In this document: piece after piece, positions 52,531 to 61,261 of the stretch
Position numbering within the stretch: position 1 is the first letter of the stretch
Layout of the letters: each line of letters starts with the position of its first letter
NCBI RefSeq assembly: GCF_024172085.1
Contig: NZ_JAMZDZ010000001.1
Coordinates: 1,674,001 to 1,738,000, forward strand
Reading direction: 5' to 3'
From: Hamadaea flava
GTDB taxonomy: Bacteria > Actinomycetota > Actinomycetes > Mycobacteriales > Micromonosporaceae
Length of the DNA: 64,000 nucleotides
Notes under the pieces: generated by a model
What the model was told of the DNA's origin: nothing
The model's database searches: none
Seen by the model: only the letters and a program-made list of their open reading frames with translations
Translations under genes and position numbers: made by a program

Positions 52531-54155
52531 TGTCGCGGACCTTGCTGGTCTCGGGACAGCCCGGCGCCTACCCGACGATCGGGCATGCCCTCGCGGACGC
52601 GCCGCCCGATGCGTTGATCTCCATCGCGGCGGGCACCTACCTGGAGACCCTGGAACTGGTGGACGTCACCGTGACCCTGGCCGCCCTGGCCGGGGCGAAG
52701 GTGGTGATCGACGGGACGGGCGCGGACCGGCCGGCGTTGCGGGCCAAGAACGGCGCGGTGAGCCTGCACGGGATCGAGGTACGCGCCGGGATCTCGGTCG
52801 ACGACTCGGCGCTGACCCTGCGGCACTGCACGGTCACCGGCGGCCGCCGGCCGGCGATCAGCATCCGGGGATCGGCCGGCTTCGCCGTGACCGACTGCAC
52901 CGTCAGCCAGGCTGAGCAGGGCATCGTGGTCGACGGCGCGTCCGGTCGTCTGGAGGGGACCACGATCTCCGACGTCACCGGCGACGGCATCATCATCGGC
53001 ATGGGCGCGGACCCGGCGATCCGCAACTGCGCCGTCACCGGCGCCGGCCTGCGTGGAATCTACATCTACCAGTACGGCCGCCCGGTCATCGAGGGCTGTG
53101 AGGTGTCGCGTACCGGGGCCGAGGGGATCTCGGTCGCGCAGCACAGCACGCCAGTGATCCGGAACTGCTCGGTGACCGACGCGCGCGGGGTCGGGATCGC
53201 CGTCGCCGCCGATTGCGCGGGCACTCTGGAGTCCTGCCGAGTCGAGAACACCGCCCAGCCGGGCGTCGCCCTCGCCGACGGTGCCACCACGACGGTGATC
53301 GCCGGAGCCGCTTCCGGTGGCGGTCCGGCCGGTCAGGGGCTGGAGGCGCTGCTCGGCGAACTCGACGCCATGACCGGGTTGGCCGAGGTGAAAGCCGAGG
53401 TGCGGGCGCTGGTCGACGAGCTGCAGGTGAACGAGTGGCGACGCCGGGCCGGGCTGCCGGTCGGCGCGGCCAGCCATCACCTGATCTTCGCCGGGGCTCC
53501 CGGCACCGGGAAGACCACGGTGGCCCGGATCTACGGCCGGCTCCTCAAGGCGCTCGGCGTCCTGCCGCACGGCAAGTTCCGGGAGGTCACGCGGCGGGAT
53601 CTGGTCGGCCAGTACATCGGGCACACCGCGGAGAAGACGTCGCTGGTGTTCGAGGAGGCCGTCGGCGGTGTGCTGTTCATCGACGAGGCCTACACGCTGT
53701 CCCGGGCGGGGGCTTCGGGCGGCGACTTCGGCCAGGAGGCGATCGACACCCTGGTCAAGCTGATGGAGGATCATCGGGACGAGGTCGCGGTGATCGTCGC
53801 CGGCTACACCGGGGAGATGGCCGACTTCCTGTCCGCCAACCCCGGCCTCGCCTCACGGTTCGGCAAGACCGTCGAGTTCGGCGACTACACCCCGGACGAG
53901 CTGCTCGACATCATCGGCCGGATGGTGTCGGCCGGCGAGTACGAACTCGACCCGGCGGCCGCTCCCGTGCTGATCCGGTACTTCGCCCGCATCTCCGGTG
54001 GCCCGAACTTCGGCAACGCTCGCGATGCCCGGCGGCTGTTCGAAGGCGTACGCAAGGCGCAGTCGCAGCGGCTGCGGCAGATCGACCGGCTGCCGACGGT
54101 CGACCAGTTGCGCGCCATGCTTGTCGACGATGTCCTGGTGGCCACGGCAGACTAG
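52530..54155 (+). CDS. EccA-like AAA ATPase with N-terminal right-handed beta-helix
   Basis: A 541-residue protein. Residues 1-255 are a parallel beta-helix of pectin lyase/NosD type with repeated strands such as AISIRGSAGFAVTDCTVS, GIVVDGASGRLEGTTIS and GISVAQHSTPVIRNCSV. Residues 280-541 are a CbxX/CfqX-type AAA ATPase with K328 (GAPGTGKTT), Walker B VLFIDEAYTL and an Arg-finger region (NPGLASRFGKTVEF). The AAA part matches EccA, the cytosolic ESX chaperone-ATPase. Here its usual TPR-type N-terminus is replaced by the beta-helix. It starts on the LuxR gene's stop (TGATG) and precedes the OmpR regulator by 5 bases. Confidence 0.9.
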   Translation: MSRTLLVSGQPGAYPTIGHALADAPPDALISIAAGTYLETLELVDVTVTLAALAGAKVVIDGTGADRPALRAKNGAVSLHGIEVRAGISVDDSALTLRHCTVTGGRRPAISIRGSAGFAVTDCTVSQAEQGIVVDGASGRLEGTTISDVTGDGIIIGMGADPAIRNCAVTGAGLRGIYIYQYGRPVIEGCEVSRTGAEGISVAQHSTPVIRNCSVTDARGVGIAVAADCAGTLESCRVENTAQPGVALADGATTTVIAGAASGGGPAGQGLEALLGELDAMTGLAEVKAEVRALVDELQVNEWRRRAGLPVGAASHHLIFAGAPGTGKTTVARIYGRLLKALGVLPHGKFREVTRRDLVGQYIGHTAEKTSLVFEEAVGGVLFIDEAYTLSRAGASGGDFGQEAIDTLVKLMEDHRDEVAVIVAGYTGEMADFLSANPGLASRFGKTVEFGDYTPDELLDIIGRMVSAGEYELDPAAAPVLIRYFARISGGPNFGNARDARRLFEGVRKAQSQRLRQIDRLPTVDQLRAMLVDDVLVATAD

Positions 54156-54160
54156 GTGCC

Positions 54161-54820
54161 GTGCGGGTGCTGATCACTGAGGACGACGGCAATCTCCGGC
54201 TCGCCCTCGAGGTGGCGCTGCGGGGTGCCGGATTCGCGGTGGACAGCGCGGCCGACCTGCCCGCCGCCGACGAGGCGTTGTTCGTGAACACCTATGACTG
54301 CGCGGTCTTCGACCGGATGCTGCCGGGCGGGGACGCGCTGACCTATGTCCATCGCCGTCGGGGCGAGGGCTGGCAGTTGCCGGTGCTGTTCCTGACCGCC
54401 CGCGACAGCGAGGCCGACCGCATCGACGGGCTGCGCCTCGGCGGCGACGACTACCTGGTCAAGCCGTTCGCGATGGCGGAACTGGTCGCCCGCGTACGCA
54501 GTCTGTGCCGGCGCAGCACGTCCGGACGGCCGGCGGTGCTGCGCTGCGGCGATGTGGAGCTGGACGGAAGCCGGCATCGGGTGACCCGGGACGGCGTACT
54601 GCTGACCTTGGCCCGCAAGGAATTCCTGATCCTGGAACGGCTGATGGCCGGACCGGGACAGCCCGTTTCGCGGCAGGAGCTGGTCGCGTACGCCTGGGAC
54701 GAGATGGCGGACCCGGCGTCGAACGTCCTGGACGTGGTGATCGGCCAGCTGCGGCACAAGCTGCGGGAACCCACGGTGATCCATACGGTGCGCGGATTCG
54801 GCTATCTGATCGCACCCTGA
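54161..54820 (+). CDS. orphan OmpR-type response regulator in the type VII locus
   Basis: A 219-residue regulator with receiver phosphoacceptor D51 (CAVFDRMLPGGD), Lys in YLVKPFA and a C-terminal winged helix (RKEFLILERLMAGPGQPVSRQELVAYAWDE ... IHTVRGFGYLI). The stretch around D51 is strikingly close to the regulator at 51190 (FDRMLPxGD..YVHxRRxxGW..PVLFLTARD), so the two are probably recent paralogues. It has no adjacent kinase of its own and may share the one at 49943. It is the last gene of the LuxR-AAA operon. GTG at 54161, weak ribosome-binding site. Confidence 0.93.
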   Translation: MRVLITEDDGNLRLALEVALRGAGFAVDSAADLPAADEALFVNTYDCAVFDRMLPGGDALTYVHRRRGEGWQLPVLFLTARDSEADRIDGLRLGGDDYLVKPFAMAELVARVRSLCRRSTSGRPAVLRCGDVELDGSRHRVTRDGVLLTLARKEFLILERLMAGPGQPVSRQELVAYAWDEMADPASNVLDVVIGQLRHKLREPTVIHTVRGFGYLIAP

Positions 54821-54855
54821 CCGCGCCGTGATCGCACCCGCATAGCACCGTGATG

Positions 54856-56277
54856 TCAGCCGCTCAGCGACTGCCGCCGGGCGGCCTCCGGGTCGAGTCC
54901 CGGCCCGTCGGGCAGTCTCGCCACCAGGCTGGCCGGGAGGCGTACCGCCCGGTCGGCCCGGTAGCCGAGCATGCCGAGCACCTCCGGGCCGGCCACCGGA
55001 TATCGGCGGCCCAGATCGGTGACCACCGTGAGCGTTCCGGCCGGCGCCTGCGGGGACGGCATCGCCTCCACGACGGCGGCCCAGCCCGGCGGCACGTAGA
55101 CCCGGTCGGCCAGCGGGGTTCCGGTGCTGGTCCGGCGGATCGTGACGGACATCGGGTCGGCCGGCGGCAACGCCGGGTCCACCGTCAACCGGGGAACCGC
55201 TTCGCCCGGCGCGAACGTGGTGCAGACCGTCGCCTCCCGGCCGGGCAGCTGAGCGATCTCCGGCCGCGCTGGAGGAGCGGGGTCGGTGACCGGGCTCGGC
55301 TGCGGCGCGGCCGCGGCCGACGACGGCGCCAGGTCGATCGCGTACGGCTCGGCACCGGGGTAGGCGGCCAGCGTCGGCGGGTACGCGCGCTGAATGTCGT
55401 ACTGCAGCTCGGTGATCGGCCGCAAGGTGTCCCGTTCGGCCAGGTAGTACTGCTTGCCACCGGAGGCTTGCACGACCAGCAGCGCCCCGATCCGCAGATC
55501 TGTCCGGCCCGCGACCGCGGTGGACGGCCGGCCCGCGTCGGGTGTCGCGATCGGCTCGATCGGGGCGCCCGACGGCACGACGTCCAGCCACGCCTGGCCG
55601 ACGCGTACCCAGGGCAGTGTGGTCAGGGCGAGACCGGCGCCGACCGTGGCGTAGTCGTTGATGGGATGCCGGTGGCCGCGCCAGATCAGGAATCGCTCGC
55701 CGGAGGGGGCGAGCTGCACCGGCAGGGCCTGGTCGCCGAGACTCCAGCCGCCTGTGGGCGCGGTGCCGACGAGCAGCACGGACTCGTCGACCCGGCCGCC
55801 GGTCACGTCGGTCGCGGGCGACGAGCACAGCGACCAGGCTCCGGTGAGGAGCCGATCTGCTCCGGGCAGCGCGTCGGGCGCATCGGGTATGCCGAGCCGC
55901 GGACCACGGGGAACGCCGACCAGCGAGTCACGAGACACCCGCTCGGTCTTGCCGTGCGTGCCGACCAGCAGCAGCGCGGAGGCGTAGTTGGTGACCGGAT
56001 GCAGCCGCCCCTGGGTCCAGACGTAGCGGGTGCCGGTCTCCTTCTCGACGATGACGACGTTGTCCTGCCGCCAGGTGTTCGCCCCACCGGGCACGATCAT
56101 GCCGTAGACGCCGAAGCAGGCCAGCACGATGATCGCCAGCGCGACACCGGCGTACGAGGCGGCGGCCGGGCGGCGGAACGGAAGCTGCTCGGGATCGGTC
56201 TCCCGGAGCACCAGCGCCGAGGTGGCCCGCTGGATCAGGAACTGGTACGCCTGCAGCTGGTCGCGTTTGGACGCCAT
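54856..56277 (-). CDS. eccB: type VII secretion core membrane protein EccB
   Basis: A 473-residue protein. The EccB N-terminal signature MASKRDQLQAYQFLIQRATSAL is intact, followed by RRPAAASYAGVALA and a single membrane helix (about 41-64). The external part has the EccB repeats (WTQGRLHPVTNYASALLL, GIPDAPDALPGADRLLTGAWSLC) with conserved Cys, ending in a Pro-rich segment. EccB forms the periplasm-facing part of the ESX channel. The start is fixed by the family signature and lies 5 bases after the eccD stop. Confidence 0.96.
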   Translation of the reverse strand: MASKRDQLQAYQFLIQRATSALVLRETDPEQLPFRRPAAASYAGVALAIIVLACFGVYGMIVPGGANTWRQDNVVIVEKETGTRYVWTQGRLHPVTNYASALLLVGTHGKTERVSRDSLVGVPRGPRLGIPDAPDALPGADRLLTGAWSLCSSPATDVTGGRVDESVLLVGTAPTGGWSLGDQALPVQLAPSGERFLIWRGHRHPINDYATVGAGLALTTLPWVRVGQAWLDVVPSGAPIEPIATPDAGRPSTAVAGRTDLRIGALLVVQASGGKQYYLAERDTLRPITELQYDIQRAYPPTLAAYPGAEPYAIDLAPSSAAAAPQPSPVTDPAPPARPEIAQLPGREATVCTTFAPGEAVPRLTVDPALPPADPMSVTIRRTSTGTPLADRVYVPPGWAAVVEAMPSPQAPAGTLTVVTDLGRRYPVAGPEVLGMLGYRADRAVRLPASLVARLPDGPGLDPEAARRQSLSG

Positions 56278-56282
56278 CAGCC

Positions 56283-57653
56283 TCAGCCCCCCAGCCCACG
56301 CACGTACGCGTACAGGCCGAGCACCGCACAGGTGACCGGCACGATCGCGGCCATCACCAGCATGTCGGCGTACTCGGCGAAGCGGCTCAGGTAGGGACTG
56401 TGTTTGCGGGCGACCCCGGTGGCGATCACGGTCGCCCCGAGTGCGAGGACGACCGGTCCGGCGACGGCGAGCAAGGTCGTCCGGTCGCCCATCAGCGGAC
56501 CGGCGACCAGGCAGCCCAGTCCGAGCACAGCGGCGATCAGCATCGGGATCCGCTGATGCAGGATCGGATACAGCCGAGCCCGGAGCAGCAGCCCGACGCC
56601 GACGAGGGCGGCCAGCACCACCCCGGCGGTGCTGCCGCTGCGTACCAGGATGATCTGGCAGGCCACCAGGACCGCACTCGAACCGGCCAGCATCCCGGTG
56701 AGCAGGGCGTCGGCGCGTACGACGGCGGCGTGCACGAGTTCCAGGGACGGCTGCGGATCGTCGCGGATCAGGTCGGCGGCCGACCGGGGCAGCATCGGCA
56801 TGGGCACCCGGCCGAGCCGCAGCGACAGCGGCGCGTACGCCGTCGACAGGGCGAGCACGATCGCGGCCAGGACTGCGGCCGCCTCGGCCGTGGTGAGGGT
56901 CTCGGTGCCGGCCAGCCAGGCCCCGGCCACGGTGAGCAGCCCGAGCACGGCCGCCCCGGCGAAGACCGGCGCGGCGGCGGCCACCCCGAGATAGCCGACC
57001 AGCGCGGCGAGCAGCAATGCCGCGCCCGCCAGCAGCAGATGCCCGGCGGACAACCCGGTCATCGGGGTGGCCCCGGCGAGCACCAGGCCGCCGCCGGCGA
57101 ACGCGTACGGCAACGCGGTCGCCGCCAGGACCGCACCCACCCCCGCGTCGCCGACGGCCCGGGCCAGCACGACGGCGGCGGCCAGCAGGATCGCGGCGAC
57201 CCCGAGCGCCCACAGCGCGGGCGGCGTCCACGGCGATCCGGCGCGTACCACCGCGACGAGGCCGGTCAGCAGTGCCGCCGCGCCGATCGTCAACGCGGCG
57301 TGCCGGGTGTGCCGGGGTCCCCACGCGCGGCCGGTGCCCTGCGATCCGGTGGCGATGGCGTCGACGAGATCGTCGTACTCCAGCTCGGGCCACTCGGTCT
57401 GGCTGGGCGTCAGCTGCAGGATCTCACCGTCGCGGATCCGATGGGCCGCAAGGGTTCGGTCCAGTTCGCACACCGTGCCGTCGGCCCGTCGCAGCAGCCA
57501 GCCGCCGGGCACCCCGTCGTCGGCCAGCCCCTCACCGGCCCGGGCCAGCAGGCCGGGCAGGATCTCACTGATCGCGGCCTGCTCGGGCAACGCCATGTCC
57601 AGGCGGCGTCGGGGCGCCGCGATGGTGACCTTGACCAGGCCGGTGGTCTGCAT
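56283..57653 (-). CDS. eccD: type VII secretion core membrane protein EccD
   Basis: A 456-residue protein. Residues 1-85 are the ubiquitin-like YukD domain (VKVTIAAPRRRLDMALPEQAAISEILPGLL) typical of EccD, then about eleven membrane helices from residue 120 to the end. EccD forms the dimeric membrane vestibule of the ESX pore. It is in an operon with eccB and divergent from the kinase-like gene. No eccE follows. Confidence 0.95.
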   Translation of the reverse strand: MQTTGLVKVTIAAPRRRLDMALPEQAAISEILPGLLARAGEGLADDGVPGGWLLRRADGTVCELDRTLAAHRIRDGEILQLTPSQTEWPELEYDDLVDAIATGSQGTGRAWGPRHTRHAALTIGAAALLTGLVAVVRAGSPWTPPALWALGVAAILLAAAVVLARAVGDAGVGAVLAATALPYAFAGGGLVLAGATPMTGLSAGHLLLAGAALLLAALVGYLGVAAAAPVFAGAAVLGLLTVAGAWLAGTETLTTAEAAAVLAAIVLALSTAYAPLSLRLGRVPMPMLPRSAADLIRDDPQPSLELVHAAVVRADALLTGMLAGSSAVLVACQIILVRSGSTAGVVLAALVGVGLLLRARLYPILHQRIPMLIAAVLGLGCLVAGPLMGDRTTLLAVAGPVVLALGATVIATGVARKHSPYLSRFAEYADMLVMAAIVPVTCAVLGLYAYVRGLGG

Positions 57654-57780
57654 GCGAGCTAGCTTCGACGGTGCCGCCCGGTGCGCGGGCCTCCTGGCAG
57701 CAAGCTGCCGCCCCGCGCCCGCGACTTCGCAGGGGGCCTACGGTCGGCGCGTGGCAGTGCCAACGGTGGAGTATGGACTC

Positions 57781-59229
57781 ATGGACATCGGCTCCGTCAT
57801 CGCCCCGCGTGTGCTGGCTACCGGGCCGGTCGCCACGGTCTACGCGGGCCATTTGGCGGGCGCGGAGGTCGCCGTCAAGGTCTTCGCCGACCGGTTCGAC
57901 CGGGACACCGCCGCTCGGTTCGACCGGGAGCGACGGGCGCTGGACAGTCTACGGTGCCGGGCGATCCTGGGCGTCGACGACGTAGTCGAGACGTCCGATG
58001 GCCGGTCCGGCGTACGCATGGAGCTGTGCTCGGGCTCCCTGGCGGGCACGCTGGGCTCGCTGAGCCTGGCCGACATCGTCGACGCCGGCTCGGCGATCGC
58101 CGACGCGCTCGGCGCCGCCCACCGGGTGGGGATCACGCACGGCGCGGTCACCCCGCACAACGTGCTCTATCGGCGCTCCGGCGAGATCGTCGTCGGCGAC
58201 TTCGGAGTGGTGCTGCGCGACCGGTTCCCGCGCGATCCGGTGCACGCCCTGGAATACACCGCTCCCGAGACGCTTCGCGAGAATCTACGCTCGCCCGCGT
58301 CCGATCTGTACGGCCTGGGTGCTGTGCTGTACGCGATGCTGACGGGCGCGCCACCGTTTCCGCGGCGTACCGGGCAGGCGACGAGCGAGCGGATCCTGCA
58401 GGTGCTGCGGGAACCGCCGCCGGTCGTGCACGACGCTCCGGGCGTGCTCGCCGAACTGGTCGGGCGGCTGCTGGCCAAGAACCCGGCGGACCGGCCCGCG
58501 AACGCGGCCGAGGTGGCCGCGGTGCTGCACGGGTTGCAGGTCCGGCCGGCCGTCCCGGACGACGACTTCGACTTCGACGACTTCGCCGGAAGCACTCCCA
58601 CCGCGGCGCACCTGAGCCCGGCCGTCCTCACCGCCCCTGCCGTCGCCGTGCCCGCCGTCCCGATCCCCGCCGTCCCGATCCCCGCCGTCCCGATCCCCGC
58701 CGTCGCCGTCTCCGACGTCGTCGTCCCCACCGAAGCAGCTCCCCCGCCCATGGTCGGCGGCCGCACGCTCATCCACACCACCGCCGAGCCCCGGACACCA
58801 CGGCGGCGGTTCAAGCCCCAGCACGGCCTGCTCGTCGGGCTCGGTGCGGTGGCGGTCGGCCTCGTCACCGTCCTGCCGATGGTGCTGGACGATCAGCAGT
58901 CGCCCTCGCAGGCGAACCCGTCCACCGTCGCCGCCGGCAGCTCTCCCCAGGTCTCGCCGTCGGCCGCGCCGCGAGTCGTGCTCGCTCCGCCGGCCGATCT
59001 GGGCCGCAAGGTGCGGCTGACCTGGAGCGCCGAAGGCGACCTGGATTTCGCGGTGGTGGTCGCGGGTGAGCAGATCGACACGATGGTCCTCGTCGCCCGC
59101 CGCGACCGTACGCTGACGGTGCCGGTCGATCCGGATCGCAAATACTGCTTCCAGGTGCGGGCCACCGACGGACGGCAGATCTGGACCAGCGAGGCTCTCC
59201 CGATCCGTGGCGCGCGCTGCAAACTCTGA
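57781..59229 (+). CDS. protein kinase-like membrane protein, probable pseudokinase
   Basis: A 482-residue protein with a Hanks-type kinase fold (about 1-260), a Pro/Ala/Val linker, one membrane helix (about 355-380) and an extracellular beta-sandwich (about 400-482). The ATP Lys is K33 (VAVKVF) and DFG is intact (D140-F141-G142), with APETL and the helix F region present. The HRD motif reads H120-G-A122 and the next residues VTPHN keep the Asn; the catalytic Asp is missing. The Gly-rich loop is also poor (LATGPVATVYAG). Activity is therefore doubtful. The ATG at 57781 has GGTGGAG upstream; a GTG at 57751 is possible. It is divergent from eccD. Confidence 0.85.
   Translation: MDIGSVIAPRVLATGPVATVYAGHLAGAEVAVKVFADRFDRDTAARFDRERRALDSLRCRAILGVDDVVETSDGRSGVRMELCSGSLAGTLGSLSLADIVDAGSAIADALGAAHRVGITHGAVTPHNVLYRRSGEIVVGDFGVVLRDRFPRDPVHALEYTAPETLRENLRSPASDLYGLGAVLYAMLTGAPPFPRRTGQATSERILQVLREPPPVVHDAPGVLAELVGRLLAKNPADRPANAAEVAAVLHGLQVRPAVPDDDFDFDDFAGSTPTAAHLSPAVLTAPAVAVPAVPIPAVPIPAVPIPAVAVSDVVVPTEAAPPPMVGGRTLIHTTAEPRTPRRRFKPQHGLLVGLGAVAVGLVTVLPMVLDDQQSPSQANPSTVAAGSSPQVSPSAAPRVVLAPPADLGRKVRLTWSAEGDLDFAVVVAGEQIDTMVLVARRDRTLTVPVDPDRKYCFQVRATDGRQIWTSEALPIRGARCKL
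58651..58710 (+). repeat. 15-base tandem repeat in the kinase-like gene
   Basis: Three perfect copies of CCCGCCGTCCCGATC (58651-58695) and a diverged fourth (to 58710), coding for PAVPI repeats in the linker. Such repeats can vary in number between strains. Confidence 0.9.
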
Positions 59230-59233
59230 CGCG

Positions 59234-61261
59234 TCACCGGCGCGCAAGCGTACGCGGATCGAGCGCCGCGCGCAGGCGTGCCCGCAGGCTGCGGTGCGCC
59301 AGTCCCCGGCGGACGAGGTCGACGGACTCCCAGGCGCTCTTCGCGTCGGCGTGGGGGTCCGGCGACCACAGTGTCCGGTCCATGATGACGCCCAGTCGGC
59401 GGACGTGCTGAGCGATGTCTTCATCGGACACTTCGGCGGCCAGGTCGCGGGGTGTCATCCCGGCGCGATAGGGCACTCGGTGTTCGGCCAGGCGGTCGCG
59501 TACCTCCGCCCAGGCGGCGAGCACTCCTGCCGCACCCGTCCGGCGACGGCGCAGCCAGGTGCGGACGCGCTTCGTTGTGCGTACCACCAGAATCCACAGT
59601 AGAGCCAGGCCGGGCGGCAAAGCCGTGAGCAGCCGCCAGCTCCGCCCTTGATCCTGGACCGGGACCGGCGGTGTCTCCACTGTCTCTTGGGCCGCAGGCA
59701 GCTCGTCCTCGGCCGGAAGCTGATCGCGGGCCTTGGCCGCGGCGGCCGCGAGTCCCCCGCTGGACGACGCGGCGGTGGCGCGCGCGGTCGGATCGAGCGG
59801 CACCCAGCCGACGCCCTCGACCGCCACCTCCGGCCAGGCCAGCACATCGCCGTTGCGAACGACGTGGAGGCCGCCGCCGGCGTCGACGCCGCCGCGGTAG
59901 CCGACGACGAGCCGGGCGGGGATGCCGCTCATCCGGGCCAGCACGACGAAGGCGGCGGCGAACTGCTCGCTCGTGCCGCGCCTGCTGTCGAGCAGGAAGT
60001 TCCGCAGTTGGGGCCAGCCGTGCCCGGTCGGCAGGTCGGTACCGGCGGCCAGCTGATAGTTCGCGCTCAAGTAGCGCTCCAGTTGCAGCGCGGCCTGCAG
60101 GGTCGGACGCATGCTCCGCGTCGCCACCTGGGCCTGCTGGTCGATGCCGGCCGGCACGACGCCGAGCCCGCCGAACCCGCCGGCGGCCTGCGTGTCCAGT
60201 GTGCCCGCGCCGAGCGAGACCGGCTCCGACCAGGTCAACCGGTAGGTGACCGGCCCGGCTCGGTCGAGCAGCAGCGTGCCGGCGGTCTGATCGACCAGCG
60301 GGGCGAGCCCGTCCACCCCGCGCGGGATCGCCTGGCTCGGCAGCCACGGCCCGGACAGTCCGCTCACCCGCACGTCGGCGCTTCGGGTGAGATCGCCGTC
60401 GGGTGCGCCCCGCGGGGCGCCCATCCGCAGCATCCGCGCGGTCGCGTACCAGTTCGCGCCGTCGAATCCGTCCAGCACCACGAGCCGCCACCGGTCGACC
60501 GGCCCGTCGGACCGGTAGCGGAACACCTCCCGATCGGGATCGGCGAGCCGCTGCGCGATCTCGCTCAGCGGGTTGGCCACGCGGGTCGGCGGCGGCGCTA
60601 CGGCCTGACCTTCCTTCAACTGGTACGCATCACGCCCGGCCGGATCCAGGACACCGAATCCCACCGCGCCGAACAGCATGGCGACCACGGCTGCCCCGAT
60701 GACGACGGGTGGCGGGCGTCCGGTCCAGAACACGAGGGCGGCCGGCGCGGCGTAGCAGACGACGGCCAGCGCCGCCGATCCGCCGTCGAGCGACTGGTAC
60801 GCCTGCGCGAGCACGACCAGGGCCAGCCCGGGCAGCACTGCCGCGGTAGGCCCGATGCGCAGCAGGATCTCCACGCCCAGGAGTCCGGCCAGCAACACGG
60901 CCAGTGGCACGAACATGAGCAGCTCGGCGTCCGGCCGAGCCGGCCAGGTGGACTCCAGGGTGAGTCGCCAGCTGTCAGTGACGCCGTGGCGCAGTGTCTG
61001 CAACGGCGTACTGGACGGCGACACGGTCGCCCACGCCACCAGCCCGCCGGCCGTCATGAGGAGCAGCGGCCGCACCGCCGCCAGCTTCGGCCGGCGCAGA
61101 GTGAGCTCGACGCCGCCATAACACACCAGGACCACCGCGAACACCGGCGCTATCAAGGCTCGCAGCCCGAACACCGGCGCGAACAACAGCCCAGCGGTAG
61201 CCGTGGACCCCAGCAGTCCCACCAGTGCGAGCTGTGTCGGCCGACCGGACGCTCCGGTCAT
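59234..61261 (-). CDS. transglutaminase-like membrane protein with degenerate active site
   Basis: A 675-residue protein: about seven N-terminal membrane helices, an extracellular domain with a transglutaminase-like core (about 440-535), a further helix near 575-590 and a cytosolic C-terminus. In active members the core reads GxCExF ... HAWxE ... D. Here it reads GTSEQFA, DVLAWPEV and VPLDPT, so the Cys is Ser and the His is Leu. The surrounding fold (RMSGIPARLVVGYRGG) is well kept. The start at 61261 overlaps the DUF58 stop (ATGA). Usual neighbours MoxR and DUF58 are present, so it probably acts in an envelope-related complex as a non-catalytic scaffold. Confidence 0.88.
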   Translation of the reverse strand: MTGASGRPTQLALVGLLGSTATAGLLFAPVFGLRALIAPVFAVVLVCYGGVELTLRRPKLAAVRPLLLMTAGGLVAWATVSPSSTPLQTLRHGVTDSWRLTLESTWPARPDAELLMFVPLAVLLAGLLGVEILLRIGPTAAVLPGLALVVLAQAYQSLDGGSAALAVVCYAAPAALVFWTGRPPPVVIGAAVVAMLFGAVGFGVLDPAGRDAYQLKEGQAVAPPPTRVANPLSEIAQRLADPDREVFRYRSDGPVDRWRLVVLDGFDGANWYATARMLRMGAPRGAPDGDLTRSADVRVSGLSGPWLPSQAIPRGVDGLAPLVDQTAGTLLLDRAGPVTYRLTWSEPVSLGAGTLDTQAAGGFGGLGVVPAGIDQQAQVATRSMRPTLQAALQLERYLSANYQLAAGTDLPTGHGWPQLRNFLLDSRRGTSEQFAAAFVVLARMSGIPARLVVGYRGGVDAGGGLHVVRNGDVLAWPEVAVEGVGWVPLDPTARATAASSSGGLAAAAAKARDQLPAEDELPAAQETVETPPVPVQDQGRSWRLLTALPPGLALLWILVVRTTKRVRTWLRRRRTGAAGVLAAWAEVRDRLAEHRVPYRAGMTPRDLAAEVSDEDIAQHVRRLGVIMDRTLWSPDPHADAKSAWESVDLVRRGLAHRSLRARLRAALDPRTLARR

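Noticed and set aside
31586-57653. EccE gene in the type VII locus
   Set aside because: No frame with the expected two N-terminal helices plus EccE-like domain was found among the remaining genes.
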